NCBI GenBank assembly: GCA_964539115.1
Contig: CAZIHY010000005.1
Location: 1-41,996, forward strand
Source of the DNA: CAKSXP01 sp964539115
GTDB lineage: Bacteria > Bacillota > Clostridia > Oscillospirales > Oscillospiraceae
Reading direction: 5' to 3'
Length of the DNA stretch: 41,996 nucleotides
Shown: positions 30,764 through 38,642 of the stretch, one piece after another
Layout of the letters: every line of letters begins with the position of its first letter
How positions within the stretch are numbered: position 1 is the stretch's first letter
Notes under the pieces: model-generated
What the model was told of the DNA's origin: nothing
The model's input: only the letters and a program-made list of their open reading frames with translations
Databases searched by the model: none
Position numbers and translations under genes: made by a program

Positions 30764-31957
30764 ATGTTTGAACCATTTTTCTTTCTGCTGAGAGCAAAGG
30801 GCGTTCCGGTTTCCCTGAATGAGTGGATGACACTGACTGAAGCTTTGGATATGGGCCTTGGAAAATCCGGACTCACGGGGTTTTATTATCTGAGCCGCTC
30901 TATACTGGTCAAGACGGAATCGAATTTCGATAAGTTTGACGCAGCTTTTTTGGAATATTTTAAAGACATGCAGTATACCGGGGAGATACCGGATGAACTC
31001 ATGGAGTGGCTCAGCCACCCCGAGGATGGGGACACTGAATATGATATGGGTCGCGCCGAATGGCTTGAGCATCTGTCGCTCGAGGATATGGAAAAGATGC
31101 TTGCCGAGCGTATTGACGAGCAGACAGAGGAACACAACGGCGGCGATCACTGGGTCGGGACGCGCGGCGTCAGCCCATTTGGGAACAATGGCGCTTCCAG
31201 ACGTGGTATCAGAGTCGGCGGGCAGTCCCGCCACCACAGGGCCCTCGCCGTGGCAGGGGAGCGAAAGTTCCGAGACTGGAGCGACGACAACACACTCGAT
31301 ACGCGCCAGTTTTCAATGGCGTTCCGTACTCTGCGGCAATATTCGACCCATATAGATGCTCCAAAAACAGAACTCGATATTGATTCAACGATCGAGGAGA
31401 CTAGTGATAACGCAGGCTTCCTCAGCCTCGTATACGGCAGACCGCGGCGCAATACGGTAAAGCTTCTGATGCTTATTGACTCCGGCGGCTCTATGGATTA
31501 TTACAGCGCGCTATGCAGCAGGCTTTTTAAGGCCGCGATAAGCTCGAATCACTTCAAAGACCTGAAAGTCTATTACTTTCACAACTGTGTATATTCAAAG
31601 CTGTATACCAACCCGTCGCTGAGATACCGCGACCAGATCGACACGGAATTTGTGCTCAAAAGCGTGCCGGCAGACTATAAATTGATATTCGTCGGAGATG
31701 CCGCTATGGCTCCGGAGGAGCTTGTCTACCGCAGATATTTTGGCTATGGCTACGGTACGACGGAGGGGGTTTCCGGCATGCAGTGGCTTTGCCGGTTTAG
31801 GGACAGGTATAAGCACAACGTCTGGCTCAATCCCACGAGTTTCGATACGGACTATTATCTGGATTATACCTGCAAGCTGATAATGAAGGAATTTCCAATG
31901 TACCGTTTGACGGTGAATGGGCTTACAAGCGCCCTGAAGCATTTGTTGGGAAAATGA
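30764..31957 (+). CDS. VWA domain (CoxE-like) partner of the MoxR ATPase
   Basis: Cytoplasmic protein with a helical N-terminal region starting FEPFFFLLRAKGVPVSLNEW, typical of CoxE-like proteins, an acidic, Gly/Arg-rich middle (about residues 125-165) and a C-terminal von Willebrand A domain. The metal-ion-dependent adhesion site reads LLMLIDSGGSMDYY, that is D-x-G-x-S rather than the classical D-x-S-x-S, a variant usual in this bacterial family, with a further motif LIFVGDAAMAPEEL. 397 residues. Always found beside MoxR-type ATPases, as here. No oxidase, hydrogenase or other obvious client gene is adjacent, so the target is unknown. Confidence 0.88.
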   Translation: MFEPFFFLLRAKGVPVSLNEWMTLTEALDMGLGKSGLTGFYYLSRSILVKTESNFDKFDAAFLEYFKDMQYTGEIPDELMEWLSHPEDGDTEYDMGRAEWLEHLSLEDMEKMLAERIDEQTEEHNGGDHWVGTRGVSPFGNNGASRRGIRVGGQSRHHRALAVAGERKFRDWSDDNTLDTRQFSMAFRTLRQYSTHIDAPKTELDIDSTIEETSDNAGFLSLVYGRPRRNTVKLLMLIDSGGSMDYYSALCSRLFKAAISSNHFKDLKVYYFHNCVYSKLYTNPSLRYRDQIDTEFVLKSVPADYKLIFVGDAAMAPEELVYRRYFGYGYGTTEGVSGMQWLCRFRDRYKHNVWLNPTSFDTDYYLDYTCKLIMKEFPMYRLTVNGLTSALKHLLGK

Positions 31958-31994
31958 AAAAACGGAGTTTTCTTAAATGAAAACTCCGTTTTTT
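31957..31994. terminator. Bidirectional terminator between the VWA gene and the MATE gene
   Basis: AAAAAACGGAGTTTTC (31957-31972) pairs perfectly with GAAAACTCCGTTTTTT (31979-31994) around a 6-base loop. U-runs exist in both directions. Confidence 0.93.
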
Positions 31995-31996
31995 AA

Positions 31997-33361
31997 CTAT
32001 GCTTTCTCTACAAGCATACGCTTTTTCCACTTTCCGGAGAGGAAATATATCATTGCGACGAAGCCTGCTCCATAGGGGGCGAGCGTGAGACCTAGATATA
32101 CGCCGTTGAGACCGAGTCCTGCAACTGTACCCAGAATATAAGCCAGGCCAAGTCTGAGCACAAAGCCATCCAGGATAGAGCCGACCATAACAAGCACGGC
32201 GTTTCCTACGGCGCGGGCAAGGCCGTTGAACGCGTTCATATATGAGTAGCCCAGAAAACCCCAGCCGACGATATGTATGTATCCAATGCCGAATTTAATT
32301 GTTTCGGGGTCATTGTCGAACAATCCAAATATCTGCGCGGGCCAAAGCATTACTATTACCATTCCGATTAGATTAAGCGCGCAGCCGAGAAGCAGACTGC
32401 TCCAAACAACCTTTGAAACGCGCTTTGGGTCTCCTGCACCCATTGTCTGGCCCTCTATCGTGCAGGCTGCGGTTCCGACTGCCGTAGCCATTATGCGCAG
32501 TATGCCGCATACCTTTTCTCCCACGCCGTAGGCGGCCGTAGCGGAGACACCGTATGCGTTTATGAGCTTCACAACAAACATAAAAGAAAGATTAACTATA
32601 ACCATCTCTATAGCTGTTGGAACACCGATTTTCAGTATAGCCTTTAGCTTTCCCGGATCAGGCTTAAAGCTTTGCGGCTTAAAATCGAAGCCGAAGCTTT
32701 CCCGTCTGTGATAAAGATATACAGCAGCTATAACGCATGAAATGCCCTGCGATAGAATGGTTGCAAGCGCAGCGCCCATTGCGCCCATCTTCAGAGGTCC
32801 GACAAAAAGCAGGTCGAGGACGATGTTGCAGACGCTGGATACGCCGATGATAAGCATAGGCCGTTTTGAATCGCCCATTCCGCGAAGTACAGCGCAAATT
32901 GCATTATAGCCAAAGATGAAGAGAACACCGAGAATGGAAACAAAAGTATAATCCTGTGCGTCCTTCATCGCTTCTGCGGGGACATCCATCCAGACGAGCA
33001 CCGTTTTATAAACCAGAAGCGTAAAAATGCCCATTATAACAGCACCAATCACGCACATTGTCATAAGCGTTCCTATGACCTGAGACTTGCCCTTTTCGTC
33101 ATTTGCGCCAACATATTGCGCAATCAGCACCTGTCCGCCGAGTGAAAGTCCGGTACAGACAAATGTCAGGATAAAAGATACGTTCTGTCCGATTGTGACT
33201 GCGGAAAGACCGGTGCTGCCAACAAATTGACCGACGATCATCATATCGACCAGAGCGTAGAATTGCTGAAGAAAGTTCGCTACCAGGAGAGGAAGCGCAA
33301 ATTTAATAAGCTGGGGTATGATGCGCCCCTCTGTCATTCTGTTTTGTATAGAGCCGGACAA
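31997..33361 (-). CDS. MATE-family efflux transporter
   Basis: Membrane exporter, cation/drug antiporter type, with 12 predicted helices. Typical N-terminal sequence: MTEGRIIPQLIKFALPLLVANF and DMMIVGQFVGSTGLSAVTIG; the repeat half begins near KAILKIGVPTAIEMVIVNL. I set the start at TTG 33361 (protein MSGSIQNRMTEG), because GGGAGG lies 7 bases before it. An upstream in-frame ATG at 33403 would place that ribosome site inside the coding region and add a non-homologous head. 454 residues. It has its own promoter (33395-33423), divergent from the thioesterase gene. Substrate unknown. Confidence 0.9.
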   Translation of the reverse strand: MSGSIQNRMTEGRIIPQLIKFALPLLVANFLQQFYALVDMMIVGQFVGSTGLSAVTIGQNVSFILTFVCTGLSLGGQVLIAQYVGANDEKGKSQVIGTLMTMCVIGAVIMGIFTLLVYKTVLVWMDVPAEAMKDAQDYTFVSILGVLFIFGYNAICAVLRGMGDSKRPMLIIGVSSVCNIVLDLLFVGPLKMGAMGAALATILSQGISCVIAAVYLYHRRESFGFDFKPQSFKPDPGKLKAILKIGVPTAIEMVIVNLSFMFVVKLINAYGVSATAAYGVGEKVCGILRIMATAVGTAACTIEGQTMGAGDPKRVSKVVWSSLLLGCALNLIGMVIVMLWPAQIFGLFDNDPETIKFGIGYIHIVGWGFLGYSYMNAFNGLARAVGNAVLVMVGSILDGFVLRLGLAYILGTVAGLGLNGVYLGLTLAPYGAGFVAMIYFLSGKWKKRMLVEKA

Positions 33362-33394
33362 TAAAATTCCTCCCATATAATAATTATTACTAAT

Positions 33395-33423
33395 ATTATA
33401 CACGGTATTTAAAAAGGTTTCAA
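33395..33423 (-). promoter_or_regulatory. Promoter of the MATE gene
   Basis: On the minus strand: TTGAAA (33423-33418), a 17-base spacer and TATAAT (33400-33395), 34 bases before the TTG start. Confidence 0.78.
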
Positions 33424-33435
33424 CAATATGCCGAA

Positions 33436-33463
33436 TTGAATTTCACCGCAAATCTGGTAGAAT
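33436..33463 (+). promoter_or_regulatory. Promoter of the thioesterase-azlCD operon
   Basis: TTGAAT (33436-33441), a 16-base spacer and TAGAAT (33458-33463), 25 bases before the ATG. Its -35 box lies 12 bases from the divergent MATE -35 box. Confidence 0.6.
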
Positions 33464-33488
33464 CAAGAATATCTATGGAGATGATATT

Positions 33489-33884
33489 ATGGATTATACA
33501 GAAAAAGCCCGAGAATGCTTTTCTGGAGATGTATTTGCGACGAAAACTACGGGAATAAAAATCGTGTTGGCGGAAAAGGATCACGCAATATGCTCCCTTG
33601 AGCCGAACAGGGCGCATATGAACGCAAATGGCAAGGTAATGGGCGGAGTTTTGTTTACGCTTGCAGACTTTACTTTTGCCGTTGCAGCCAATACGAACAA
33701 CGCTCCGACAGTGACGCTCACAAGTCAGATAAGCTATATTACTCCTGCGTATGGAGATAAACTTTATGCTGAGGCGAAATGCCTCAGGTCCGGAAGGTCT
33801 TATGCCGCTTATCTTGTTGAGATAAAGGATGGATCAGGAAATCTTGTGGCGAGCGTTTCAGCAACGGGGGCGAGACAGACATGA
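33489..33884 (+). CDS. PaaI-family hotdog-fold thioesterase
   Basis: Small acyl-CoA thioesterase-like enzyme. The hotdog helix and active-site segment reads HMNANGKVMGGVLFTLADF (about residues 43-61), where the PaaI family uses N/H-x-x-G-x-xHGG; here the final His-Gly-Gly is Met-Gly-Gly, so catalytic efficiency or chemistry is uncertain. A second conserved strand is SQISYITPAYGDKLYAEAK. 131 residues, normal. It overlaps azlC by 4 bases (ATGA), so it is translationally coupled to a branched-chain amino-acid exporter. A role near branched-chain acyl-CoA metabolism is possible but only inferred. Confidence 0.85.
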   Translation: MDYTEKARECFSGDVFATKTTGIKIVLAEKDHAICSLEPNRAHMNANGKVMGGVLFTLADFTFAVAANTNNAPTVTLTSQISYITPAYGDKLYAEAKCLRSGRSYAAYLVEIKDGSGNLVASVSATGARQT

Positions 33885-34567
33885 AAAAGCTTTTCCCGGC
33901 GCTTAAAAAGAGCTTTTCCAAAACTATACCCGTTCTGACAGGGTATCTCATCTTAGGTATTGCCTACGGAGTGTTAATGAGCGATAAGGGTTATGGTGTT
34001 CTCTGGTCCGGTCTTATGAGTGTGTTTGCATTCTGCGGAAGTATGCAGTATGTTGCTATAACACTTTTGACCACGGTGTTTGATCCCCTGAGCGCGTTTT
34101 TTCTCAGCATCATGGTAAATGCGCGCCATATTTTTTACGGTATATCTATGCTGGAGAAGTACCGTGGTACAGGAAAACTGCGTCCGTTTCTGATATTCGC
34201 GCTGACAGATGAGACATATTCCATCGTGAGCTGCTGTGAGCCGCCGGAAGATGTTTCGGAAAAGCAGTTTTATTTCTGCGTCTCGCTTCTTGACTGGCTG
34301 TATTGGATCGGCGGAACAGTTATTGGTGCACTTTTGGGCGACGCGATTACGTTCAATACGGCTGGCATGGACTTTGCGCTCAATGCGCTTTTCATCGTTC
34401 TGTTCATTGACCAGTGGAAAAAGCCCGAAAACCGTGTTTCCTGCATAATAGGACTTCTTTGTACTGCACTGTGCCTTATTGTGTTCGGAGGAGATTCCTT
34501 CGTTATTCCCTCAATGATAGGCATCGCGCTAATTCTTGGCGTGGGGAGGAAAAGAATATGTATTTAA
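33881..34567 (+). CDS. azlC: AzlC-family branched-chain amino-acid exporter, large subunit
   Basis: Integral membrane protein that, with AzlD, exports branched-chain amino acids or analogues. Family segments: TIPVLTGYLILGIAYGVLMSD near the N-terminus, MSVFAFCGSMQYVAITLL, NARHIFYGISMLEKYRG (the NARH motif is strongly conserved), LTDETYSIVSC and the closing hydrophobic repeats. 228 residues, 5-7 helices. Overlaps the thioesterase by 4 bases and AzlD by 10 bases. Substrate in this organism inferred from the family. Confidence 0.93.
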   Translation: MKKLFPALKKSFSKTIPVLTGYLILGIAYGVLMSDKGYGVLWSGLMSVFAFCGSMQYVAITLLTTVFDPLSAFFLSIMVNARHIFYGISMLEKYRGTGKLRPFLIFALTDETYSIVSCCEPPEDVSEKQFYFCVSLLDWLYWIGGTVIGALLGDAITFNTAGMDFALNALFIVLFIDQWKKPENRVSCIIGLLCTALCLIVFGGDSFVIPSMIGIALILGVGRKRICI

Positions 34568-34890
34568 CTCCCATTCAAACTCTTGTCATTATTCTCGTCG
34601 TGGTATTGGGAACACAGCTGACGCGCTGGATACCATTTTTGGTGTTTCCGGAAAACCGTAAGATACCGGAGTTTGTTTCCTATCTTGGCAAAATGCTTCC
34701 GGCGGCGATGATGGGGTTGCTGGTTGTATACTGCTTTAAGTCCGTTTCGTTTATCTCGGCTCCATATGGCCAGCCGGAGCTGATCGCCTCAGCCGTTGTT
34801 GTGGTAATGCACCTGTGGCGTGGTAATACGCTTTTGAGCATCGGATCAGGAACGATACTGTATATGCTGCTGGTGCAATTTGTTTTTTAA
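34558..34890 (+). CDS. azlD: AzlD-family branched-chain amino-acid exporter, small subunit
   Basis: 110-residue membrane partner of AzlC with three to four helices. Family pattern: QTLVIILVVVLGTQLTRWIP, FPENRKIPEFVSYLGKMLPA, AMMGLLVVYCFK and the end SIGSGTILYMLLVQFVF. I chose ATG 34558 because GGGGAGGA lies about 7 bases before it inside azlC and because the protein start matches the family; a longer frame from 34414 is a shadow. Ends just before the strong bidirectional terminator. Confidence 0.92.
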   Translation: MYLTPIQTLVIILVVVLGTQLTRWIPFLVFPENRKIPEFVSYLGKMLPAAMMGLLVVYCFKSVSFISAPYGQPELIASAVVVVMHLWRGNTLLSIGSGTILYMLLVQFVF

Positions 34891-34906
34891 TTTTATATAT
34901 GATGGC

Positions 34907-34949
34907 AAAAAAGCTCTCCGCAGCGTCTGGCGCTGCGGAGAGCTTTTTT
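34907..34949. terminator. Bidirectional terminator between azlD and asnB
   Basis: AAAAAAGCTCTCCGCAGCG (34907-34925) pairs perfectly with CGCTGCGGAGAGCTTTTTT (34931-34949) around a 5-base loop; both strands gain a U-run. Confidence 0.95.
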
Positions 34950-34964
34950 CGACTGCTAATGTTT

Positions 34965-36809
34965 TCAGGCAATTTGATATTTTATCATCCAGTCGTTTAC
35001 TTGGAGCATGTATGCTATCATTTGCGGCCCGGCCATAAGCTGGCCAAACCAAGGACTGCCGTAATCCTTGGGGGATGAGAGAAAACGCTCAGCTTTTTTC
35101 ATGTCGATAAAACGGTTTACCGGTGCTTTACTGTCGGCGAGCACATTCCTGAATCTAAGTGTGAGTATCCGTTCATATTCCGGATTATATGTTTTAGGGT
35201 AGGGACTCTTCTTGCGGAAAAGTATCTCATGAGGAAGCAAGCCTATACAGGCATCGCGAAGCAGAGCCTTTTCTGTGCCGTTTTGATATTTCATATCCCA
35301 GGGCACATTATAAAGATATTCCACGATTCTGTGGTCCGCAAATGGAACGCGCGCTTCAAGCCCATATGACATGCTTGCTCTGTCCATACGGTCCAGCAGT
35401 GTCTGCATAAACCAGCGAATGTTAAGACAGCTTATTTCCCGCCGTCGGCTTTCCTCTGCGTTTTCGCCATATAGCCGCGGAACGGCATCCAGGGCCTGAT
35501 CGTAGCGGTATTTCGAATAACCGTCAAGATCAAGACTTTTGATAACATCATCCCGAAGCAGTGTGGTCCTCGCAGAGATATCGTGAGACCATGGGAAGCC
35601 ATTTGCGTTAAACAGGTCTTCACGGTAAAACCATGGGTATCCGCCGAAAATTTCGTCAGCACACTCACCGGTCAGGGCGACCTTGTTGTGCTGTTTTACT
35701 AGGGAGCAGAAATACATGAGCGAGGCATCAACATCTGTCATTCCGGGCAAATCTTTTGCGCTCACAGCAGAGGGGAGAAGGTCAGCCAGATTTCTGTCGT
35801 CACACTCCAGATAAGTGTGCCGCACCGGTAGACGGGAGAGCATCATATCCACATATGGTCTGTCACGTGAGGGCTGAAAACTATTAGATTGAAAAAACTG
35901 GTTATTGCCAACGAAATCAAATGAAAAAGTGTTAAGAGTTTTTCCTTCTGTCTGCATATGATCGGAGGCAAGCGTCGTAATAACGCTGGAGTCAAGGCCT
36001 CCGGAAAGGAAGGTGCAAACCGGCACATCAGAGATCATCTGCCTGCGGACGGCGTCCCGAATGAGATAGGATACATTAGCCACCGTTTGTTGATAATTAT
36101 CGCTGTGAGGCTTTGCTTCCAGCGTCCAATAGATTGATTCTGAGAAACCGGAAGGCGAAAACACCGCAAGGTTTCCGGGCCGTATTTCGTTTATTCCTTG
36201 GAATACGCCGTTTCCGGGAGTACGGGCAGGGCCTATCGCGAAGATCTCCCTAAAGCTGTCATCGTCAGCACGGGGTGTTATGTCCGGATGCCGGAACAGC
36301 GCTTTTATCTCTGAACCGAATACAAGTACCCCATGCTGAAGCGAGAAAAACAGCGGTTTGACTCCCAGCCGGTCACGGCATAGCACCAACTGTCTTTTGC
36401 GGCCGTCCCAAATTGCAAAAGCAAATATGCCGTTGAGCATCTCGGCGCATCTTACGCCATATTCCATATATGCGTATAGAATAACTTCTGTATCTCCGGT
36501 GGTCTCGAATACATAACCCTTTTTTCTGAGACCGGGAACGATTTCGTCGGTGTTGTATATTTCGCCATTATAAATAATAACGAAGTCTGAGCCATACGAC
36601 TTGCGGCACATTGGCTGGATACCGCCAGCCACGTCCCGTATGGACAGTCTTGTGTGTGACAAGCCGACATTGGCGTCTAGATATTCACCTGTCTGATCGC
36701 TCCCGCGGTGGGCGATGGACTGCCGCATATCGACAAGAACACCGTTCCATTTCCCCTTGTCTGCCAAATAATTTTCCTTAAAGCAGCAGAAGCCTGAAAT
36801 TCCGCACAT
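34965..36809 (-). CDS. asnB: Glutamine-hydrolysing asparagine synthase
   Basis: Makes asparagine from aspartate, glutamine and ATP. The N-terminal class II glutaminase begins MCGISGF, with Cys2 the nucleophile after Met removal, and contains SIAHRGSDQTGEY, IYNGEIYN and GDTEVILYAY. The synthetase domain has the pyrophosphate loop FLSGGLDSSVITTLA, GECADEIFGGYPWF and DRMDRASMSYGLEARVPFAD. 614 residues. The start must be the ATG at 36809, because Cys2 has to follow Met and GGGGTGA lies 7-8 bases upstream; the frame extends 21 codons further without function. A terminator hairpin sits in its leader at 36825-36855. Confidence 0.95.
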   Translation of the reverse strand: MCGISGFCCFKENYLADKGKWNGVLVDMRQSIAHRGSDQTGEYLDANVGLSHTRLSIRDVAGGIQPMCRKSYGSDFVIIYNGEIYNTDEIVPGLRKKGYVFETTGDTEVILYAYMEYGVRCAEMLNGIFAFAIWDGRKRQLVLCRDRLGVKPLFFSLQHGVLVFGSEIKALFRHPDITPRADDDSFREIFAIGPARTPGNGVFQGINEIRPGNLAVFSPSGFSESIYWTLEAKPHSDNYQQTVANVSYLIRDAVRRQMISDVPVCTFLSGGLDSSVITTLASDHMQTEGKTLNTFSFDFVGNNQFFQSNSFQPSRDRPYVDMMLSRLPVRHTYLECDDRNLADLLPSAVSAKDLPGMTDVDASLMYFCSLVKQHNKVALTGECADEIFGGYPWFYREDLFNANGFPWSHDISARTTLLRDDVIKSLDLDGYSKYRYDQALDAVPRLYGENAEESRRREISCLNIRWFMQTLLDRMDRASMSYGLEARVPFADHRIVEYLYNVPWDMKYQNGTEKALLRDACIGLLPHEILFRKKSPYPKTYNPEYERILTLRFRNVLADSKAPVNRFIDMKKAERFLSSPKDYGSPWFGQLMAGPQMIAYMLQVNDWMIKYQIA

Positions 36810-36824
36810 AATTAATTCACCCCA

Positions 36825-36855
36825 CAAAAAAAGCGCAGCTTCTTTCCGTCTGCGC
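36825..36855 (-). terminator. Terminator hairpin in the asnB leader (possible attenuator)
   Basis: On the minus strand GCGCAG... wait-free reading: CTGCGC/GCGCAG arms at 36850-36855 and 36833-36838 enclose an 11-base loop, and seven T follow directly (36831-36825). It ends about 16 bases before the asnB ATG, so full-length asnB mRNA requires read-through. No T-box or other known riboswitch core was found around it. Confidence 0.65.
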
Positions 36856-36915
36856 CATTGCTTACAAAACATGATATGCAGGTATGGAATAGAAAATGTA
36901 TTTTTTGATATTTTT

Positions 36916-36955
36916 TAAAGAAAAAGCCGCTGTGGATGAAAAATCCACAGCGGCT
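36916..36955 (-). terminator. Rho-independent terminator of the PSD-like gene
   Basis: On the minus strand AGCCGCTGTGGAT (36955-36943) pairs perfectly with ATCCACAGCGGCT (36937-36925) around a 5-base loop, followed by TTTTCTTT. Confidence 0.93.
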
Positions 36956-36987
36956 GGCTGCATATAGCCGATATTTTCAATAGGATT

Positions 36988-38458
36988 TTATGCAGCGGCC
37001 GTAAAGCGGCCGTATTCTGTGCCCATCAGGATATGGTTGTATTCTCCGCCGCTTCGCTCGGTAGGAGCTGTCATCTCAAAGCCGGAGTCGGCCTGGAAAA
37101 TCATGATGAAGTCAGAGCCGCCGAAAAGGAAATACCCCAGCATGTCGCCCTTTTTGACTTCCTGTCCAACTTGGACTGAGTCCTCAAAATTCACAGAGGA
37201 CACCTGTGACATGCCTACCGGCAGGAGTGCTACCAGTCCGTATTCCGCTGTATCAACAATGACACATCCGCGGGTTTCGATCATCTGCCAACCCGGAACA
37301 TCTGCGTTCAGAACATAAAGTCCGCTTTCCTCATCCCAGGTGATCCATCCGCCCACTGCGTCATCTCCGGGAATGAGGTTGACTTCCTTTATGGTTCCGC
37401 TCACAGGGAAGTGGTAGCGGTGATAATCGTGCACATCAAGAAAAGTGTGCGTAAGGATACCGCCGGCAAATGCGTCGGCATACTCGCTGTTGGGACCCAG
37501 CAGGTCAGAAATTGAATTGAAGGTTTGAGATTTGATGTTTACGCCATCTTTTTGGACGATTTCGGAGTTTTCGTCTATTTCCCAAACGCCCTGCGGCGTG
37601 GAATCAGCGGGAGATATTATAACCGAGTTGTCATCTTCATCAGCAATTGGACGCTGGTCGGGAGAGCTCAGATAGCGTGAGAAAAACTCGTTGAAAGTCG
37701 TCCAGTTGTCAGGCGACTCATACCAGGTCTCCTGAAGTCCAAAGCTCTCATCAGCATAAATCATGTCGTAGTATTCCTGGTTCCACGAATCTGTTGTGCT
37801 GAGATATTCGCCCCATTGCTTAGTGAATTTAATAAGCCAGCTGCGATAAGGCTCGGCATATTGAAGAGAGTTGTTGTAAAGGTCTTGTCCGTCCAGCGCG
37901 TCAAGTGGCTGGTCGTTGATAAAATAGAAGTAGTTCAGGCTCTGGTCGATCTTTGTGTAAAGGCTGTCAGAGTCGACATTCTTGGAAATGTTCCACGGCA
38001 TGGCCTTTGCTGCCCAGTCTATATAATCATAGTATTCTTCCAGAGTCTGAGCAGGATTGGTAGTCTTGTCGGGGTTGATCTCCTTTGCTTTTTCTATGGA
38101 CTCTTCCAACATTTCTTTCGTTTCCGGTGAGTCTTCAAGTATGGCGATCAGTTCGTTTGTGATTTCCTCATGCTGCGCTGTAGGGGAGGCTGAAGCGGGC
38201 GTTTCAGCCGGTGTTTCAGCAGGCGTTACCGTAGGTGTTTCAACAGGCGNNNNNNNNNNNNNNNNNNNNNNNNNNNNNNNNNNNNNNNNNNNNNNNNNNN
38301 NNNNNNNNNNNNNNNNNNNNNNNNNNNNNNNNNNNNNNNNNNNNNNNNNCAGGCGTTACCGTAGGTGTTTCAACAGGCGCCTTCTGCCCACAGCCGGACA
38401 GAAGCATCACCAGTACCAATAGTATTGCTAACAGTTGGTTATTTTTTGTTGTTTTCAT
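36988..38458 (-). CDS. Phosphatidylserine decarboxylase-like lipoprotein (interrupted by assembly gap)
   Basis: Single gene read from ATG 38458 with TTGGAGGAAG before it. Residues 1-23 are a lipoprotein signal (LLAILLVLVMLLSGC, lipobox cysteine 23). A Thr/Pro/Glu linker with repeats of the type PVETPTVTP and AETP follows and runs into the 100-base N gap (38250-38349); the frame changes by one across the gap only because the gap length is a placeholder. The enzyme part is PSD-like: FNEFFSRYL and ISPADS in the middle, HDYHRYH at 37411-37431, and GGS at 37114-37122 where classical enzymes have LGST, the self-cleavage site that makes the pyruvoyl group. The Asp-His-Ser set is complete. Predicted to act outside the cytoplasmic membrane. 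PSD-like amino-acid decarboxylases exist, so the substrate is open. Confidence 0.85.
38221..38379. repeat. Identical 29-base sequence on both sides of the assembly gap
   Basis: The bases AGGCGTTACCGTAGG and onward at 38221-38249 recur exactly at 38351-38379. They encode PVETPTVTP on the minus strand. Either the linker is a tandem repeat that broke the assembly, or the two contigs overlap and the real gap is zero. Confidence 0.85.
38250..38349. other. Assembly gap, 100 N
   Basis: Exactly 100 ambiguous bases inside the PSD-like gene, the usual placeholder for a gap of unknown size. Confidence 0.98.
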
Positions 38459-38478
38459 TTTGCTTCCTCCAAATCAGA

Positions 38479-38495
38479 ACACTATGTCATAGTGT
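38479..38495. promoter_or_regulatory. 17-bp palindrome before the PSD-like gene, likely operator
   Basis: ACACTATG-T-CATAGTGT, perfect 8-base arms with a one-base centre, 20 bases upstream of the gene's ATG. Position and symmetry suit a dimeric repressor. No confident -35/-10 pair was found next to it. Confidence 0.5.
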
Positions 38496-38642
38496 GTACA
38501 GAAGCAAAGAAAATTATGAGTCTGCCCGTTTTTTTGAATGTGGTATTAAATACAGCTGCAAACAATATGGAGAACTACTTGTTGTTTACAATTTGCTTTT
38601 TGCATAATTTTTGATTTCGTCGCCCGCGATTGAGTTTTTAAA

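Noticed and set aside
30242..31237. Minus-strand frame of 331 codons opposite the MoxR and VWA genes
   Set aside because: Covers parts of two well-supported genes and shows no family motif.
36810..36930. T-box leader before asnB
   Set aside because: No T-box core sequence (GGGTGGNACCGCG type) or specifier stem; the leader is too short.
38221..38379. Possible CRISPR-like repeat around the N run
   Set aside because: Only two copies, coding for a Thr/Pro linker in frame; no spacers or cas genes.
38365..38607. Plus-strand frame opposite the PSD signal peptide with FFECGIKYSCKQ at its end
   Set aside because: Overlaps the signal peptide and operator region, lacks a ribosome site, and matches no family I can name with confidence.
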